Source of the DNA: an uncultured Holophagaceae bacterium
GTDB taxonomy: Bacteria > Acidobacteriota > Holophagae > Holophagales > Holophagaceae
DNA: 64,000 bases
Reading direction: 5' to 3'
Assembly: GCA_903884655.1 (NCBI GenBank)
Contig: CAISFO010000022.1
Coordinates: 1 to 64,000, forward strand
The notes under the pieces are model-generated. The model saw only the letters and a program-made list of their open reading frames with translations. It made no database searches and was not told the DNA's origin. Position numbers and translations under genes: made by a program. Of this stretch, positions 9,303 through 18,667 are shown one piece after another. Numbering within the stretch: the stretch's first letter is position 1; every line of letters starts with the position of its first letter.

Positions 9303-9339
9303 AAAAAGGGCACCGGAGCCATTCCGGTGCCCTTTTTGC
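9303..9339 (+). terminator. Terminator of sucCD
   Basis: AAAAAGGGCACCGGA pairs with TCCGGTGCCCTTTTT around a 5-base loop. The long GC stem ending in a T run is a textbook intrinsic terminator, and it can work in both directions. Confidence 0.92.
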
Positions 9340-9373
9340 TGTCATGGCGGCGAGTCCATGCTGTACTCAACGC

Positions 9374-9802
9374 ATGCTGATCTCCCGCGAAATGGTCCTG
9401 AACATGGACATCGCCCTCAATGCCGCGATGTTCGGCGGCGACATGATGGCCCGCATGGACAAGGTGGCCGGCATCACGGCTGCGCTCATGTCGCGGAACC
9501 GGCGTTTCCTGACCCTGAAGGTTTCGGAACTGACCTTCCACAGCCCCGTGCGGGCCGGGGAGATCATCGAGTTCCACATCGGGGTCACCCGCCAGGGGCG
9601 GACCAGCATGACCCTTCGGCTCGAGGTGGAGGTCTATGAACCCGTGACCGAGCAGCGGCGGGACGTCACCAGCGGCGAGTTCGTCATGGTGGCCGTGGAC
9701 GAGCTGCTCCAGCCCGAACCTATCCTCTGGAAACCCGAAATGCTCCAGGCGGCTGCCGAGGCGCGGGAGGCCCGCCGCCGGGGCCGCACGGGCCAGGCCT
9801 GA
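9374..9802 (+). CDS. Hotdog-fold acyl-CoA thioesterase
   Basis: A 142-aa protein of the YciA/BFIT acyl-CoA thioesterase type. MFGGDMMARMDKVAGITA corresponds to the GG-x-LM-x-MD catalytic helix region. Later segments (HSPVRAGEIIEF; RQGRTSMTLRLEVEV) match strands of the hotdog domain. It would hydrolyse acyl-CoA thioesters. The start is uncertain: an in-frame ATG at 9344 lies in the sucCD terminator tail, so 9374 is preferred. The C-terminus is Arg/Ala-rich. Confidence 0.8.
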   Translation: MLISREMVLNMDIALNAAMFGGDMMARMDKVAGITAALMSRNRRFLTLKVSELTFHSPVRAGEIIEFHIGVTRQGRTSMTLRLEVEVYEPVTEQRRDVTSGEFVMVAVDELLQPEPILWKPEMLQAAAEAREARRRGRTGQA

Positions 9803-9820
9803 TCCGCGTATCCTGGACCC

Positions 9821-10699
9821 ATGTCTGAGCTCATCAAGGCCCACCTGGATCACCGGCGCGTCTGGCGGGACTTCATCTACTGCTACCCCGTGATCTCCCG
9901 CCGCAGCCAGGGCCTCAGTCTGGGAGTGAACCTGAACCCGGACAAAGTCTGCAACTTCGACTGCGTCTACTGCGAGGTGGACCGGGCCACGCCGCCCCGA
10001 CGCCGGGACATCGATCCGGACCTCCTGGTGGAAGAGCTGGCTGTGTTGCTGGACCTCGCCACCGGCGGGGAGATCTACCAGGTGCCTCCCTTCGATTCGG
10101 CCCTTCCGGCGCACCGGCGGCTCAACGACATCGCCTTCAGTGGGGACGGTGAGCCCACCACGACTCGCCTGTTTGCCGAGGTGGTGAACCGGGTCGCCCA
10201 GCTCAAGGTCCAGCGTGGGCTGGATTCGGTCAAGCTGGTGCTCATCACGGATTCCAGTCGCCTTCAGGCCCCGGAGGTGATGGAGGGCTTGGCTACTCTG
10301 ATGGCGCACCAGGGCGAGATCTGGGCCAAGCTCGATGCGGGCACCGAGGCCTTCTATCGTGAGATCTGCCGCAGTCGGGTACCCTTCGACCGCATCCTGG
10401 ACAATCTGCTGGTCACGGCCCTGCGCTGGCCCATCCTGATCCAGACCCTGTTCCTCGAGTGGCGTGGCAAGGGCCCGAGCGAGGCCGAACTGGAAGCCTA
10501 CTGCGGCCGGCTGGAGCACATCCTGGACCGGGGAGGTCAGATCCAGGCCATCCAGTTGTACACCGTCGCCCGACCCACGCCGGAGCCTGAAGCCAGGCCC
10601 CTGCGCCACGTTGAGATGGACGCTCTGGCCGCGAGCCTGCGCAGCCACCTGCCGGAGCTCCCTGTCGAGGTCTACTACGGTCCGGAGGAATGGGCCTGA
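9821..10699 (+). CDS. Radical SAM protein
   Basis: A 292-aa protein with an unambiguous radical-SAM cluster motif, C-x3-C-x2-C in CNFDCVYCEVDRAT near residue 47, and a GDGEPTTT segment typical of the SAM-binding GGE-like motif. It would bind a 4Fe-4S cluster and generate a 5'-deoxyadenosyl radical. The LGVNLNPDKVCNFDCVYC context resembles a widespread uncharacterised subgroup; the substrate is not evident. It overlaps the CapA-like gene by one base. Confidence 0.85.
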   Translation: MSELIKAHLDHRRVWRDFIYCYPVISRRSQGLSLGVNLNPDKVCNFDCVYCEVDRATPPRRRDIDPDLLVEELAVLLDLATGGEIYQVPPFDSALPAHRRLNDIAFSGDGEPTTTRLFAEVVNRVAQLKVQRGLDSVKLVLITDSSRLQAPEVMEGLATLMAHQGEIWAKLDAGTEAFYREICRSRVPFDRILDNLLVTALRWPILIQTLFLEWRGKGPSEAELEAYCGRLEHILDRGGQIQAIQLYTVARPTPEPEARPLRHVEMDALAASLRSHLPELPVEVYYGPEEWA

Positions 10700-11925
10700 T
10701 GAGCCGGTTCGTCGCGAGTCTGGCAGGCCTTCTGCTGCTGGGCTTTGCCGGTTGCCGCTCCCGTTCGGAGAAGCCTCAGCCTCCCCCGGCCATCACCCTC
10801 AGCCTGGTCGCTGTCGGAGACATCCTGATGCACCAGGACGTCAAGCGGGCCGCAGACGTGGATCCCGGAGGCTTCCAGGCCCTCTGGGCGGACCTGATTC
10901 CGCTATTCCAGGGCGCGGACCTGGCCTTTGGCAACCTGGAGACGCCGGTGTCACCCACCTTCGGTCGCCCCGGCATTCCCTTCCAGTTCAATGCCCCGGG
11001 GTCCCTCCCGGCAGCCCTGCGGGCCAGTGGATTCACCGTTCTGTCCACGGCCAACAACCATGCCTTCGATCAGGGGGGGCGAGGCGTTCGGGAGACCCTG
11101 GAGCGGCTGCGGGCAGCACAGCTGGTGGCCATTGGCAGCGGCGATGACCAGCTCCAGGCCGAATCACCCCAGGTACTGGAGCGCCAGGGCATCCGGGTGG
11201 CCTTCCTCGGCTTCACGGACCTCTTCAACCTCGATCTGAACCGCAAGGCCACGGAACCCTGGGTGCGCCCCCTGGACCTGGAACCGGCCCTCCTGGCTGT
11301 GCGCGAGGCCCGGGGCAAGGCTGACCTGGTGGTGGTGAGCGTCCACTGGGGCAACGAGTATCAGCATGCCCCGACGAAGCGGCAGCGGGACCTCGCCAAG
11401 GCCCTGGTGACGGCCGGCTGCGATGTCCTCCTCGGGCATCATCCCCATGTGCTGCAGCCGGTGGAACTGCTGGAGGTGGCAGGTCGAAAGGCCCTGGTGG
11501 CCTATTCGCTGGGGAACTTCATCAGCAATCAGGACCGCATGTACCGGGCCGACCAGTTTCCAGTGGCCGGGGGCGACAGCCGGGATGGCGCGGCGCTCAA
11601 TGTTCGGTTCGAGCGTAGGCGCAATGCCGATGGGCGGGACCAGGTGGCCATCGCCGAGGCGATCATCGAGCCCCTCTGGACCGAGAACAACTGGGGTACT
11701 CCCGTCAACCGGCGGGGGATCCGGGTCATCCGGGTGCTTGCCGCCGAGGCCCGGGTCCGGGCGGAGCTGGACCAGCTTGCCGATCCCCTCGGTGGTCCGA
11801 AAACCGCGCCAGAAGAAGCCCTTCGGCGGAAGACGATCCTCGAAAAGCAGGAGTACCTGCGCACCCTGATCCTGCGACGGAAGCGGGTCGCGGAGGTCGT
11901 GGGCGAGGCGTTCGTCAGCCGTTGA
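10699..11925 (+). CDS. CapA-family (metallophosphatase-like) lipoprotein
   Basis: A 408-aa protein with a lipoprotein leader (LLLLGFAGCRS). It is followed by the CapA/PGA_cap domain: VAVGDILMHQDVK, the GNLETP metal-site motif, TANNHAFDQGG and LLGHHPHVLQPVE, the conserved Asp/Asn/His residues of the calcineurin-like fold. In poly-gamma-glutamate producers CapA helps export or anchor the polymer, but many homologues act elsewhere in the envelope. ATG 10699 has GGAGG at proper spacing, while ATG 10690 is too close to it. The 3' end overlaps the convergent HD gene by 11 bases. Confidence 0.87.
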   Translation: MSRFVASLAGLLLLGFAGCRSRSEKPQPPPAITLSLVAVGDILMHQDVKRAADVDPGGFQALWADLIPLFQGADLAFGNLETPVSPTFGRPGIPFQFNAPGSLPAALRASGFTVLSTANNHAFDQGGRGVRETLERLRAAQLVAIGSGDDQLQAESPQVLERQGIRVAFLGFTDLFNLDLNRKATEPWVRPLDLEPALLAVREARGKADLVVVSVHWGNEYQHAPTKRQRDLAKALVTAGCDVLLGHHPHVLQPVELLEVAGRKALVAYSLGNFISNQDRMYRADQFPVAGGDSRDGAALNVRFERRRNADGRDQVAIAEAIIEPLWTENNWGTPVNRRGIRVIRVLAAEARVRAELDQLADPLGGPKTAPEEALRRKTILEKQEYLRTLILRRKRVAEVVGEAFVSR

Positions 11926-12487
11926 GCCCCAGTGCCACCCGATGCTCGTGCAGCACGGCGATGATGCGGGCGAGGTGCTCCTCCTCGGTGCCGCCCACGG
12001 CTTCGATGAGCATGCGCAGACCCTCTGCCACTTCGAAGCGGTCCACCCCGGCGGCAAAGGCCTTGTCCTTGAGCTTCTTCTTGACGCTCCTGGGTTCGAG
12101 CCCCTCGGTGCGGGTGGGGCGCACCAGGGCGCAGGCCATGACGAAGCCCGTGATCTCATCCGAAGCCAGCAGGGCCTTGTCCAGCAGGCTGTCATAGGCC
12201 ACATTCCAGCGGGTGTAGTGGGCGCTGATGGCATGGGCCAGATCTTTGTCGCCACGCTCCCGGAGCCACGCGACGATGCGGTGAGGGTGCTCCTCGGGCC
12301 AGCGGTCGTAGTCCGCGTCATGCAGCAGGCCCGCCAGGCCGAAGCGTTCCACGTCCTGCCCTAGGCCATTGGCGAGATCGCGCATGACCAGCTCGACGGC
12401 ATGGGCGTGCACCCTGAGCTTCTCCGAGGGGGTCCAATCACAGAGCAATTGCCAGGCTGCGTCTCGGGTGAGCATGGGCGGTTCCAT
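11915..12487 (-). CDS. HD-domain phosphohydrolase
   Basis: A 190-aa cytoplasmic protein with His residues placed as in HD hydrolases: HAHAVELVMRD, the central LLHDADYDRWPEEHPHRI and AISAHYTRWN. It starts directly after the truA stop codon. Proteins of this compact type are usually annotated as HDIG/HD phosphohydrolases acting on nucleotides; the substrate is unknown. Confidence 0.82.
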   Translation of the reverse strand: MEPPMLTRDAAWQLLCDWTPSEKLRVHAHAVELVMRDLANGLGQDVERFGLAGLLHDADYDRWPEEHPHRIVAWLRERGDKDLAHAISAHYTRWNVAYDSLLDKALLASDEITGFVMACALVRPTRTEGLEPRSVKKKLKDKAFAAGVDRFEVAEGLRMLIEAVGGTEEEHLARIIAVLHEHRVALGLNG

Positions 12488-13318
12488 TCAGGGCATGAAC
12501 AGGGTGGGCCTGGGTGCACCAGGTTCTGGATCCCCCTGGTAGCGCACAGCCTCCAGGAACAGACCGGACGCCGGCGCCGCCTTCGCGCCCCAGTACAGGT
12601 TGGCGGCCTCGGTGGGATTCCTGAGATCCTCCAGCACGCGCCGGGGCTCTTCTTCCCCCAGGGCGCAGGCCACGGAAGCGCCAACCATCCGGCGTACCTG
12701 GCGGCGGAAGAAGTGGGTGGCTCTCACCCGCAGAAGAATGAGGGCTCCGGCCTCGGCCACTTCGCACTGGAAGAGGCGAGTCCGGCCGTCCTCCTCGGCA
12801 TCGAGGTCCGCGAAGGCCGAGATGTCCTGGTCCCCCTGGAACGCCGTCCAGGCCTGGGCCAGCCGGTCCGGATCCAGGTTGCGCTTCACCCACCAGATCC
12901 AGGGCTTGCCGAAGGCACTGCGGCGACGGCTGATCTGGTACAGGTAGGTGCGATCCACCGCGTCGTGGCGGGCATGGAACCTGGGCGGGCAGGTGCGGAC
13001 ATCCCGGATGCCGATGTCCTGGGGAAGGGCGCTGTCGAGGATGCGCCGGAGTTCGCCAGGGCGGGGGGCATCCCGGGCTTCCAGGTGCAGGTGGGCCACC
13101 TGGCCCAGGGCATGGACTCCGGCATCGGTGCGACCTGCGCCACCCAGGTAGACCAGGTGCAGACCTGCGCTATGGATGACATGCTCGATGCTGCCGGCGA
13201 CGGTACGGACACCTTCCCTGGACTGCTTCGGACCCTGTCGTTGCCAGCCCTGGAAGCGGCTGCCATCGTATTCGATCAGCAGGCGGTACGAGGCCAGGGG
13301 GGCGGGTTTCACGGCCAT
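12488..13318 (-). CDS. truA: tRNA pseudouridine synthase A
   Basis: A 276-aa protein that makes pseudouridine at positions 38-40 of the tRNA anticodon stem. It has YDGSRFQGWQRQ, the catalytic Asp in GRTDAGVHALGQ (about residue 62) and FFRRQVRRMVG near the C-terminus. Length and order are normal for TruA. It lies between the receiver gene and the HD gene on the minus strand with 0-3 base gaps. Confidence 0.95.
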   Translation of the reverse strand: MAVKPAPLASYRLLIEYDGSRFQGWQRQGPKQSREGVRTVAGSIEHVIHSAGLHLVYLGGAGRTDAGVHALGQVAHLHLEARDAPRPGELRRILDSALPQDIGIRDVRTCPPRFHARHDAVDRTYLYQISRRRSAFGKPWIWWVKRNLDPDRLAQAWTAFQGDQDISAFADLDAEEDGRTRLFQCEVAEAGALILLRVRATHFFRRQVRRMVGASVACALGEEEPRRVLEDLRNPTEAANLYWGAKAAPASGLFLEAVRYQGDPEPGAPRPTLFMP

Positions 13319-13320
13319 GG

Positions 13321-13719
13321 CTAGGTCTTGATGACGGCTCTCACCGCCTCGATCAACGCGGCCGGATCATGGATCGGTTTCGCGATGTACCCCTCGGCCC
13401 CCGTCAATCCAAGGTATTTCTCGCGGTCGCCAAACATGGCGTGGGCCGTGGCAAGCAGTACGGGGATGTGCTGGGTGGACGCATCCCTTTTCAGCAGCTG
13501 GGTGATGAAGATGCCATCCACCTTGTTGCCTTCGTAGCTGGACCGGGAAAGGCTGACATCCATGATCACGGCGGCGATGTCCCCCTCCTTGGCGATGCGG
13601 AGGATCTCGTCGACTTCCTCAGAGACCAGCACCTCGAACCCGCCCTTTTTGACGAGTACGGTTTGGATGAATTTGACATTGATGGGATCGTCCTCCACCA
13701 GGAGGATCCGGTTGGACAT
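13321..13719 (-). CDS. Single-domain response regulator
   Basis: A 132-aa stand-alone receiver with no output domain. ILLVEDDPINVKFIQ carries the acidic pair, AVIMDVSLSR the phospho-acceptor Asp, LLATAHAM the conserved Thr and YIAKPI the Lys. The first Met compatible with a normal receiver is at 13719. DivK/CheY-type proteins of this kind relay phosphate or regulate by contact. No dedicated kinase is adjacent. Confidence 0.87.
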   Translation of the reverse strand: MSNRILLVEDDPINVKFIQTVLVKKGGFEVLVSEEVDEILRIAKEGDIAAVIMDVSLSRSSYEGNKVDGIFITQLLKRDASTQHIPVLLATAHAMFGDREKYLGLTGAEGYIAKPIHDPAALIEAVRAVIKT

Positions 13720-13750
13720 GAAGACCTCGGCGTCTTCAGCGTATCGGCAG

Positions 13751-14605
13751 TCAGGAGTAACTGCCAAATCTTTGCTGTGCTTCCAGACGCCCCAGCAGCT
13801 CATCCGGAACCTTCAGGCCACCGGCCCCCCGGCCCAGGCGGAGACCGGGCTTGTGACTCCCGTGGTAGTCGCTGCCGCCCGTGACGACCATGCCGAGCCG
13901 GGCCGCCAGGGCCACGAAGTATTTCTGCTCGGCGGCCCGGTACTCGCCATAGTAGCCTTCCAGGCCCTCCAGACCCTGGCGCTGCAGATCGGCCATGGCC
14001 TCGTCCCAGCGAAAACTGCCGCCGCCAAACCGGCCCGGGTGGGCCACGACGGGCACACCCCCGGCCTCCCGGATCCAGAGGGATGCCTCTGAAGGACTCA
14101 GCTCCTGCCGGGGCACGAACCCCGGACAATCGTCCCCGATGAGACGCTCAAAGGCCTCGGGCGCACGGCGCACGAATCCCTTGGCAGCCAGAGCCAGGGC
14201 GAAATGCACGCGGGAGAGCAGGGGGGAGTCGGCGTGGTCCTGCACGTCCTCACGGGTGATGGGGCAGCCCAGTTCGGCCAGGCGCAGCAGCATCCGGTGA
14301 TTCCGTTCTTCCCGTCGGCCCCGGAGTTCCTCCAGCCTTGCCTGGAATTGAAGGTCGAGGGGGTTCACCAGGAGCCCGAGTACATGCAGGGACCGTCCCA
14401 GAAAACGGCAGCTGATTTCCGTGCCGACCAGCAGCCGCACCTTGACCTGAGGCTGCATGGCCAAAAAGGCCGGAATCCCCCCGAGGGTGTCGTGGTCCGT
14501 GAGGCAGAGCGCCGTGAGCCGGGCCTCATCTCCGAGCAGAGCCAGCCGTTCTGGCGTGTCAGTGCCATCGGAGTGCAGGGAGTGGCAGTGGAGGTCAATC
14601 ACCAT
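13751..14605 (-). CDS. PHP-domain phosphoesterase (YciV/RNase AM-like)
   Basis: A 284-aa protein starting MVIDLHCHSLHSDGTDTPE. Its metal ligands are in IDLHCHS, LTDHDTL, PVVAHPGRFGG and GGSDYHG, i.e. a complete PHP site. Homologues in E. coli (YciV) are 5'-3' exoribonucleases or nucleoside 3',5'-bisphosphate phosphatases. The longer upstream frame runs through an interspersed repeat and lacks homology, so ATG 14605 was used. Confidence 0.85.
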   Translation of the reverse strand: MVIDLHCHSLHSDGTDTPERLALLGDEARLTALCLTDHDTLGGIPAFLAMQPQVKVRLLVGTEISCRFLGRSLHVLGLLVNPLDLQFQARLEELRGRREERNHRMLLRLAELGCPITREDVQDHADSPLLSRVHFALALAAKGFVRRAPEAFERLIGDDCPGFVPRQELSPSEASLWIREAGGVPVVAHPGRFGGGSFRWDEAMADLQRQGLEGLEGYYGEYRAAEQKYFVALAARLGMVVTGGSDYHGSHKPGLRLGRGAGGLKVPDELLGRLEAQQRFGSYS

Positions 14606-14721
14606 CCGACCATAGCAGAGCGGAGGGGAGGCTCCGGGTCCGCGAGCTTGCGAGCGGGAGCACGCAGAGCGTGCGATCCCCGGAGGATAGGACGGAATCC
14701 GCGCAGCGAATTGCCGCCCGC

Positions 14722-14748
14722 AGGGGCGAGGGCCGGAGGCCCGAGTCA
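14722..14748. repeat. REP-like palindromic repeat, copy 1
   Basis: AGGGGCGAGGGCC and GGCCCGAGTCA are separated by a 3-base loop (GGA). The same two arms with loop ATT recur at 18837-18863. Upstream the unit continues into further GC palindromes (about 14640-14720) lying in the 5' region of the PHP gene. The repeat starts exactly at the stop codon of the FlhB-like gene. Confidence 0.7.
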
Positions 14749-15036
14749 TCGAGGTGGCAGGCCCTTGTTGGCCCGGTACAGAGCCGCCAGCAGCACGGCC
14801 ACCGCCTGGAAAAGATCTGGCGGGATGAGTCGGTCCACATCCAGGGGTTCCAGGGCGGCCAGCAGATCTGGGTCCCTGGTGACGGACACGCCATGCTGCT
14901 TGGCCAGTTCCAGGATGCGCTCAGCCAGAAGCCCCTGTCCCTTGGCCACGAGGCGGGGCGCCACATCCTGGAAGGGCGCCTCGGGCCGGTACCGGAGGGC
15001 AGCGGCGCGGGGGCGGGGAGATCCTGGACGGGCCAT
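14746..15036 (-). CDS. Orphan FlhB-type C-terminal domain protein
   Basis: A 96-aa protein matching only the cytoplasmic tail of FlhB/EscU export-switch proteins: AALRYRPE...APRLVAKGQG, then a LLAERILELAKQHGVSVTRD segment and a final IPPDLFQAVAVLLAALYRA helix. It has no membrane part, and the NPTH autocleavage motif is not recognisable. Orphan copies of this domain (YlqH-like) occur widely and their role is unclear. No flagellar or type III genes are nearby. Its stop sits at the edge of the REP-like repeat. Confidence 0.75.
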   Translation of the reverse strand: MARPGSPRPRAAALRYRPEAPFQDVAPRLVAKGQGLLAERILELAKQHGVSVTRDPDLLAALEPLDVDRLIPPDLFQAVAVLLAALYRANKGLPPR

Positions 15037-15058
15037 GGGCCATTATCGGCCCGAATCG

Positions 15059-16585
15059 TTACTGAACGAAATTCGAGGCGCTCTGGGCTTCGTCTGCGGG
15101 TTCTTCCATGGCCAGCCGGCGGAACAGCTTCATGTCAGCCAGGGAGAGGATGCTCATGTAGGAGAAGCCACTGAAGAACAGCCAGAGGAAGGGCACGGAA
15201 GCCCACTTGCGAATGTAGATGGCCACCAGGACCGCGCCGAAGTAGTAGATGGCGAAGCCCAGTTCCAGGAAGGTCAGCAGGCTCTTGGGCACCTTGTAGG
15301 CCCGCTTGGTGGCGGACTTGCCGGAGGCGTCCACGCCGTACTTGGGCGTGCGCTTGAATTCCTTGTCATCGGTGAAGAAGCCTTCCAGCACGGCCTTGGC
15401 CTGGTTGAGGGCTAGGCCGATGCCAAGGCCCATGAGACCCGGGATGTACTTCAGGCGGGTCTTCCAGCCGGTGTTGTCGGTGAGTTCCTTCTGGGAGAGG
15501 CCGAAGTAGAGGCCCACGCTCACGGCGTTGAGCAGGAAGAAGGGACCGTCGGTGAGCAGCAGGATATGCACCGGAGTGCCGGCGCGGAAGACCATGGCGG
15601 GCACCATGATGACGGAGAGGACCACCATCAGCATGTAGTTGCAGTTGGCCGTCAGGTGGAACCAGCACTCGAGCTTGGTGTGCAGGCTCTCGTTCGACAT
15701 CCAGATGGTCTTCATGAGCTTGCGGATGACCTGGGCGTTGCCCTTGGCCCAGCGGTGCTGCTGGCTCTTGAAGGCGTTGACCTCCACGGGCAGCTCGGCG
15801 GGAACCACGAGATCCTTGAGGTAGACGCCCTTCCAGCCCTTCAGCTGGGCCCGGTAGGACAGGTCCGCATCCTCGGTGATGGTGTCGTGCTCCCAGCCAC
15901 CCGCATCGGCGATGGCGGCGACGCGCCACATGCCGGCGGTGCCGCTGAAGTTGAAGAAGGCCTTGGAGCGGTTGCGGGCCGTGTGCTCGAAGACGAAATG
16001 GCCGTCCAACAGGATGGCCTGCACCTGGGTCAGCAGGGAGAACTCGCGGTTCAGGTGGGCCCAGCAGCCCTGGACGAAAGCCACATTCCCATCAGCGAAA
16101 TGGGGCACCGCCTTGCGAAGGAAATCCTCCGTGGGCAGGAAGTCGGCATCGAACATGGCCACCAGCTCGCCCTTGGCGACCTTGAGCCCTTCGGAAAGAG
16201 CACCGGCCTTGAAGCCCGTACGGTCCGTCCGGTGGAGGTAGTGAATGTCAAAGCCCAGGGCCTTGTACCGGTCCACCACGGCGCTGGCCACCTTGACGGT
16301 GTCGTCCGTGGAATCGTCCAGAACCTGGATCTCAAGCTTCTCCTTGGGCCAGTCCATCTTGATGACATAGTCCATGAGCCGCTCGATGACATTCATCTCG
16401 TTGAACACGGCCAGCTGGACCGTGACCACGGGCAGATAGTTCGCATCACCCTGGGGCTGCGGCGGATCGTTCTTGTGACGGTAATAGAGCAGGAGCATCC
16501 AGAGGCGGTGCGCCCCGTAGATGCTGAGGATGGTCAGCAGGACGAAGTAGGTGACGAGTACGACGGTTTTGACGACATCCATCAC
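15059..16585 (-). CDS. Membrane glycosyltransferase, family 2, BcsA/CslA-like
   Basis: A 508-aa processive-type glycosyltransferase. An N-terminal membrane segment (VVLVTYFVLLTILSIYGAHR) precedes a GT-A domain with LDDSTDDT, the D-x-D in MFDADFLP, TEDADLSYR and the QQHRW (Q-x-x-RW) motif. Several C-terminal membrane helices follow. It would use a nucleotide sugar to build a beta-linked glycan or glycolipid at the inner membrane. No BcsB or PilZ partner is adjacent, so the product cannot be named. A second Met follows the first directly. Confidence 0.87.
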   Translation of the reverse strand: MMDVVKTVVLVTYFVLLTILSIYGAHRLWMLLLYYRHKNDPPQPQGDANYLPVVTVQLAVFNEMNVIERLMDYVIKMDWPKEKLEIQVLDDSTDDTVKVASAVVDRYKALGFDIHYLHRTDRTGFKAGALSEGLKVAKGELVAMFDADFLPTEDFLRKAVPHFADGNVAFVQGCWAHLNREFSLLTQVQAILLDGHFVFEHTARNRSKAFFNFSGTAGMWRVAAIADAGGWEHDTITEDADLSYRAQLKGWKGVYLKDLVVPAELPVEVNAFKSQQHRWAKGNAQVIRKLMKTIWMSNESLHTKLECWFHLTANCNYMLMVVLSVIMVPAMVFRAGTPVHILLLTDGPFFLLNAVSVGLYFGLSQKELTDNTGWKTRLKYIPGLMGLGIGLALNQAKAVLEGFFTDDKEFKRTPKYGVDASGKSATKRAYKVPKSLLTFLELGFAIYYFGAVLVAIYIRKWASVPFLWLFFSGFSYMSILSLADMKLFRRLAMEEPADEAQSASNFVQ

Positions 16586-16710
16586 GGAACAGATCCCCCC
16601 ATAGCCCGCGTCAACGGGTCACCCTAATTGTGTCACAACTTTGCGGAAAAACCACGAAAAACCTAACAAACTGCCGCCTCTTCTCCGAAGGGTTCGGTAG
16701 GATGGCAATC

Positions 16711-18612
16711 ATGGCTGACCTCGACAACCTCAACCTCCCCAGGATGATTGGCCGCTACCAGGTGCTGCGCCTGCTGGGTTCCGGGGCCATGGGGAGCGTC
16801 GTGCTGGCGGAGGACCCCCGCATCAAGCGCAAGGTCGCCATCAAGCTCATGAAGCTGGATGCTGTGCGGACGGAGGCCGACCAGCACGAGTACCTGGCGC
16901 GGTTCCAACGAGAGGCGGAGGTTTCCGGGCTGCTGAATCATCCTGGCATTGTCGCCATCTATGACGTGGGCGAGGTGGAGGGCCATGGTCCCTTCCTGGC
17001 CATGGAATTCGTGGCGGGCAAACCCCTGGACGGCCTCATCAAGAACGGCCCCCCTTTGACCATCAAGGAGAAGCTCCGCATCGCCGTGGGGCTGGCCGAG
17101 GCACTGGATCACGCTCACGCCAAGGCCATCGTGCACCGGGACGTGAAGCCTGGAAACGTCATGGTGAGCGAAGACGGGCGCCCCAAACTGATGGATTTCG
17201 GCATCGCCAAGCGGGAAGATGCGACGCTAACGCAGACAGGCACCTTTCTTGGCACACCCAGCTATGCCAGCCCCGAGCAGATCAAGGACGGCACGGTGGA
17301 CAGCCGCTCAGACATCTTCAGCTATGGTGTGCTGGTCTTCGAGCTCATGAGCGGGCAGTCGCCCTTCCCGGGCAACTCCATCAACACCATCCTCTACCGC
17401 ATCGTCAATGAGCCGCCGGTGGAAGTACAACCGCCGGTGCTGGGGATTCTCCCCGCGGGCTGGCGGCGAGTGTTCGACAAGGTCCTGTCCAAGCGCCCCG
17501 AGGACCGCTACCCGACCTGCATCGCCTTCATCCGCGACCTGCTCGATTCGGTTACGGAGTTGGGCAAGGAGGATCGTCGCGAAGTCCTCAGCCTCATGCG
17601 GATGAGCGGGGAGGCGACCCTTCCCGAGATCGTCTCCACCTCCTTCGACGAGACCATGGTGGTGCCCCGGTCCGAACCCAGGAGGACCAGCTGGCCCTGG
17701 ATCGCGGCACTGGTGGTGGCGATTGGAATTGGTGGCGGATGGTTCCTCTTCAAGGGGCCTCGGGGAACCCGGCTGCAGATCGATTCGCTTCCTACGGGGG
17801 CCAAGGTGTACGTGAACGGCCTGGCCGTGGGGACGGCCCCCATGAACCAGGCCCTGGTACCGGGCGACAAGCTGCGCCTGGAGTTGAAGGGCCACCAGGC
17901 CATGGCCTACGAATTCAAGGCCGGCGAGGCGCCCCCGGTCTTTCCCCTGCAGCCCATCGTGCAGGAAGAGAAAGTGGATTCGGTGCCGAACGGCGCCAAG
18001 GTGGTCCTCGATGAGAAGGCGCTGGATGGGAGCACGCCACTTACTGTTTCCTGGAACCAGGGGCAGGCGCACCGCCTGACCCTGACCAAGGACAACCTGC
18101 ATGCCTCGATGGATTTCGGCCCGGGCGAGACACCCGCTGGCCGGACCTTCGAGCTCAAGGAAGCCACCACCGCGGAGACCCGTCAGGAGCCGTCCCTGGA
18201 TCCCAAAGCCCCGGGCTCGCTCAAGCTTTCGGGTGGCTTCATCGTCCACGTGAAGGCGGATGGCAAGGATCTGGGCGAGCTCAGCCCGGGCGCGAAACTG
18301 GCACTGCCGCCAGGCACCCATCAGGTTGAACTGGCAAGTCCACGCCATTTCTACAAAGACACCAGGGCCGTCACGGTCATCGCCGGCCAGACCGCCGCCC
18401 TGAGCGTCCCCGGCCTGGCGACCGTCACGGTGGAAACCTTCCCCGGTACCGGCAAGGTGCTGGTGGATGGCCAGGACACTGGCATTGAAAGCGACGGCAG
18501 CAGCGTCCAGGTGGCCCTTGGACGGCACACCATCACTGTGCGTGGCGCCAAAGGCAGCAAGAGCGAAACCGTGGAGATCAGCGGGGACAAGGCCCTGAAA
18601 TTCCAGCTATAG
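16711..18612 (+). CDS. Ser/Thr protein kinase with PEGA-type extracytoplasmic region
   Basis: A 633-aa protein. The kinase domain has the glycine loop LLGSGAMGSVVLAED, VAIKLMK, catalytic HRDVKPGN (about residue 142), DFGIAK (about 162) and a YASPEQ activation-segment end. One membrane helix lies near residues 328-348. The outside part carries repeated PEGA-like units (DSLPTGAKVYVNGLAVGTAP; DSVPNGAKVVLDEKALDGS; ATVTVETFPGTGKVLVDGQD). ATG 16711 has an AGGA site about 8 bases ahead; ATG 16702 is in frame but too close to it. It is probably an envelope-sensing kinase; ligand and targets are unknown. Confidence 0.92.
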   Translation: MADLDNLNLPRMIGRYQVLRLLGSGAMGSVVLAEDPRIKRKVAIKLMKLDAVRTEADQHEYLARFQREAEVSGLLNHPGIVAIYDVGEVEGHGPFLAMEFVAGKPLDGLIKNGPPLTIKEKLRIAVGLAEALDHAHAKAIVHRDVKPGNVMVSEDGRPKLMDFGIAKREDATLTQTGTFLGTPSYASPEQIKDGTVDSRSDIFSYGVLVFELMSGQSPFPGNSINTILYRIVNEPPVEVQPPVLGILPAGWRRVFDKVLSKRPEDRYPTCIAFIRDLLDSVTELGKEDRREVLSLMRMSGEATLPEIVSTSFDETMVVPRSEPRRTSWPWIAALVVAIGIGGGWFLFKGPRGTRLQIDSLPTGAKVYVNGLAVGTAPMNQALVPGDKLRLELKGHQAMAYEFKAGEAPPVFPLQPIVQEEKVDSVPNGAKVVLDEKALDGSTPLTVSWNQGQAHRLTLTKDNLHASMDFGPGETPAGRTFELKEATTAETRQEPSLDPKAPGSLKLSGGFIVHVKADGKDLGELSPGAKLALPPGTHQVELASPRHFYKDTRAVTVIAGQTAALSVPGLATVTVETFPGTGKVLVDGQDTGIESDGSSVQVALGRHTITVRGAKGSKSETVEISGDKALKFQL

Positions 18613-18667
18613 CTTTGCTCAACGCTACGAGATATTGCACGCTCAAGCCCGGAAACCTGGACAGCAC

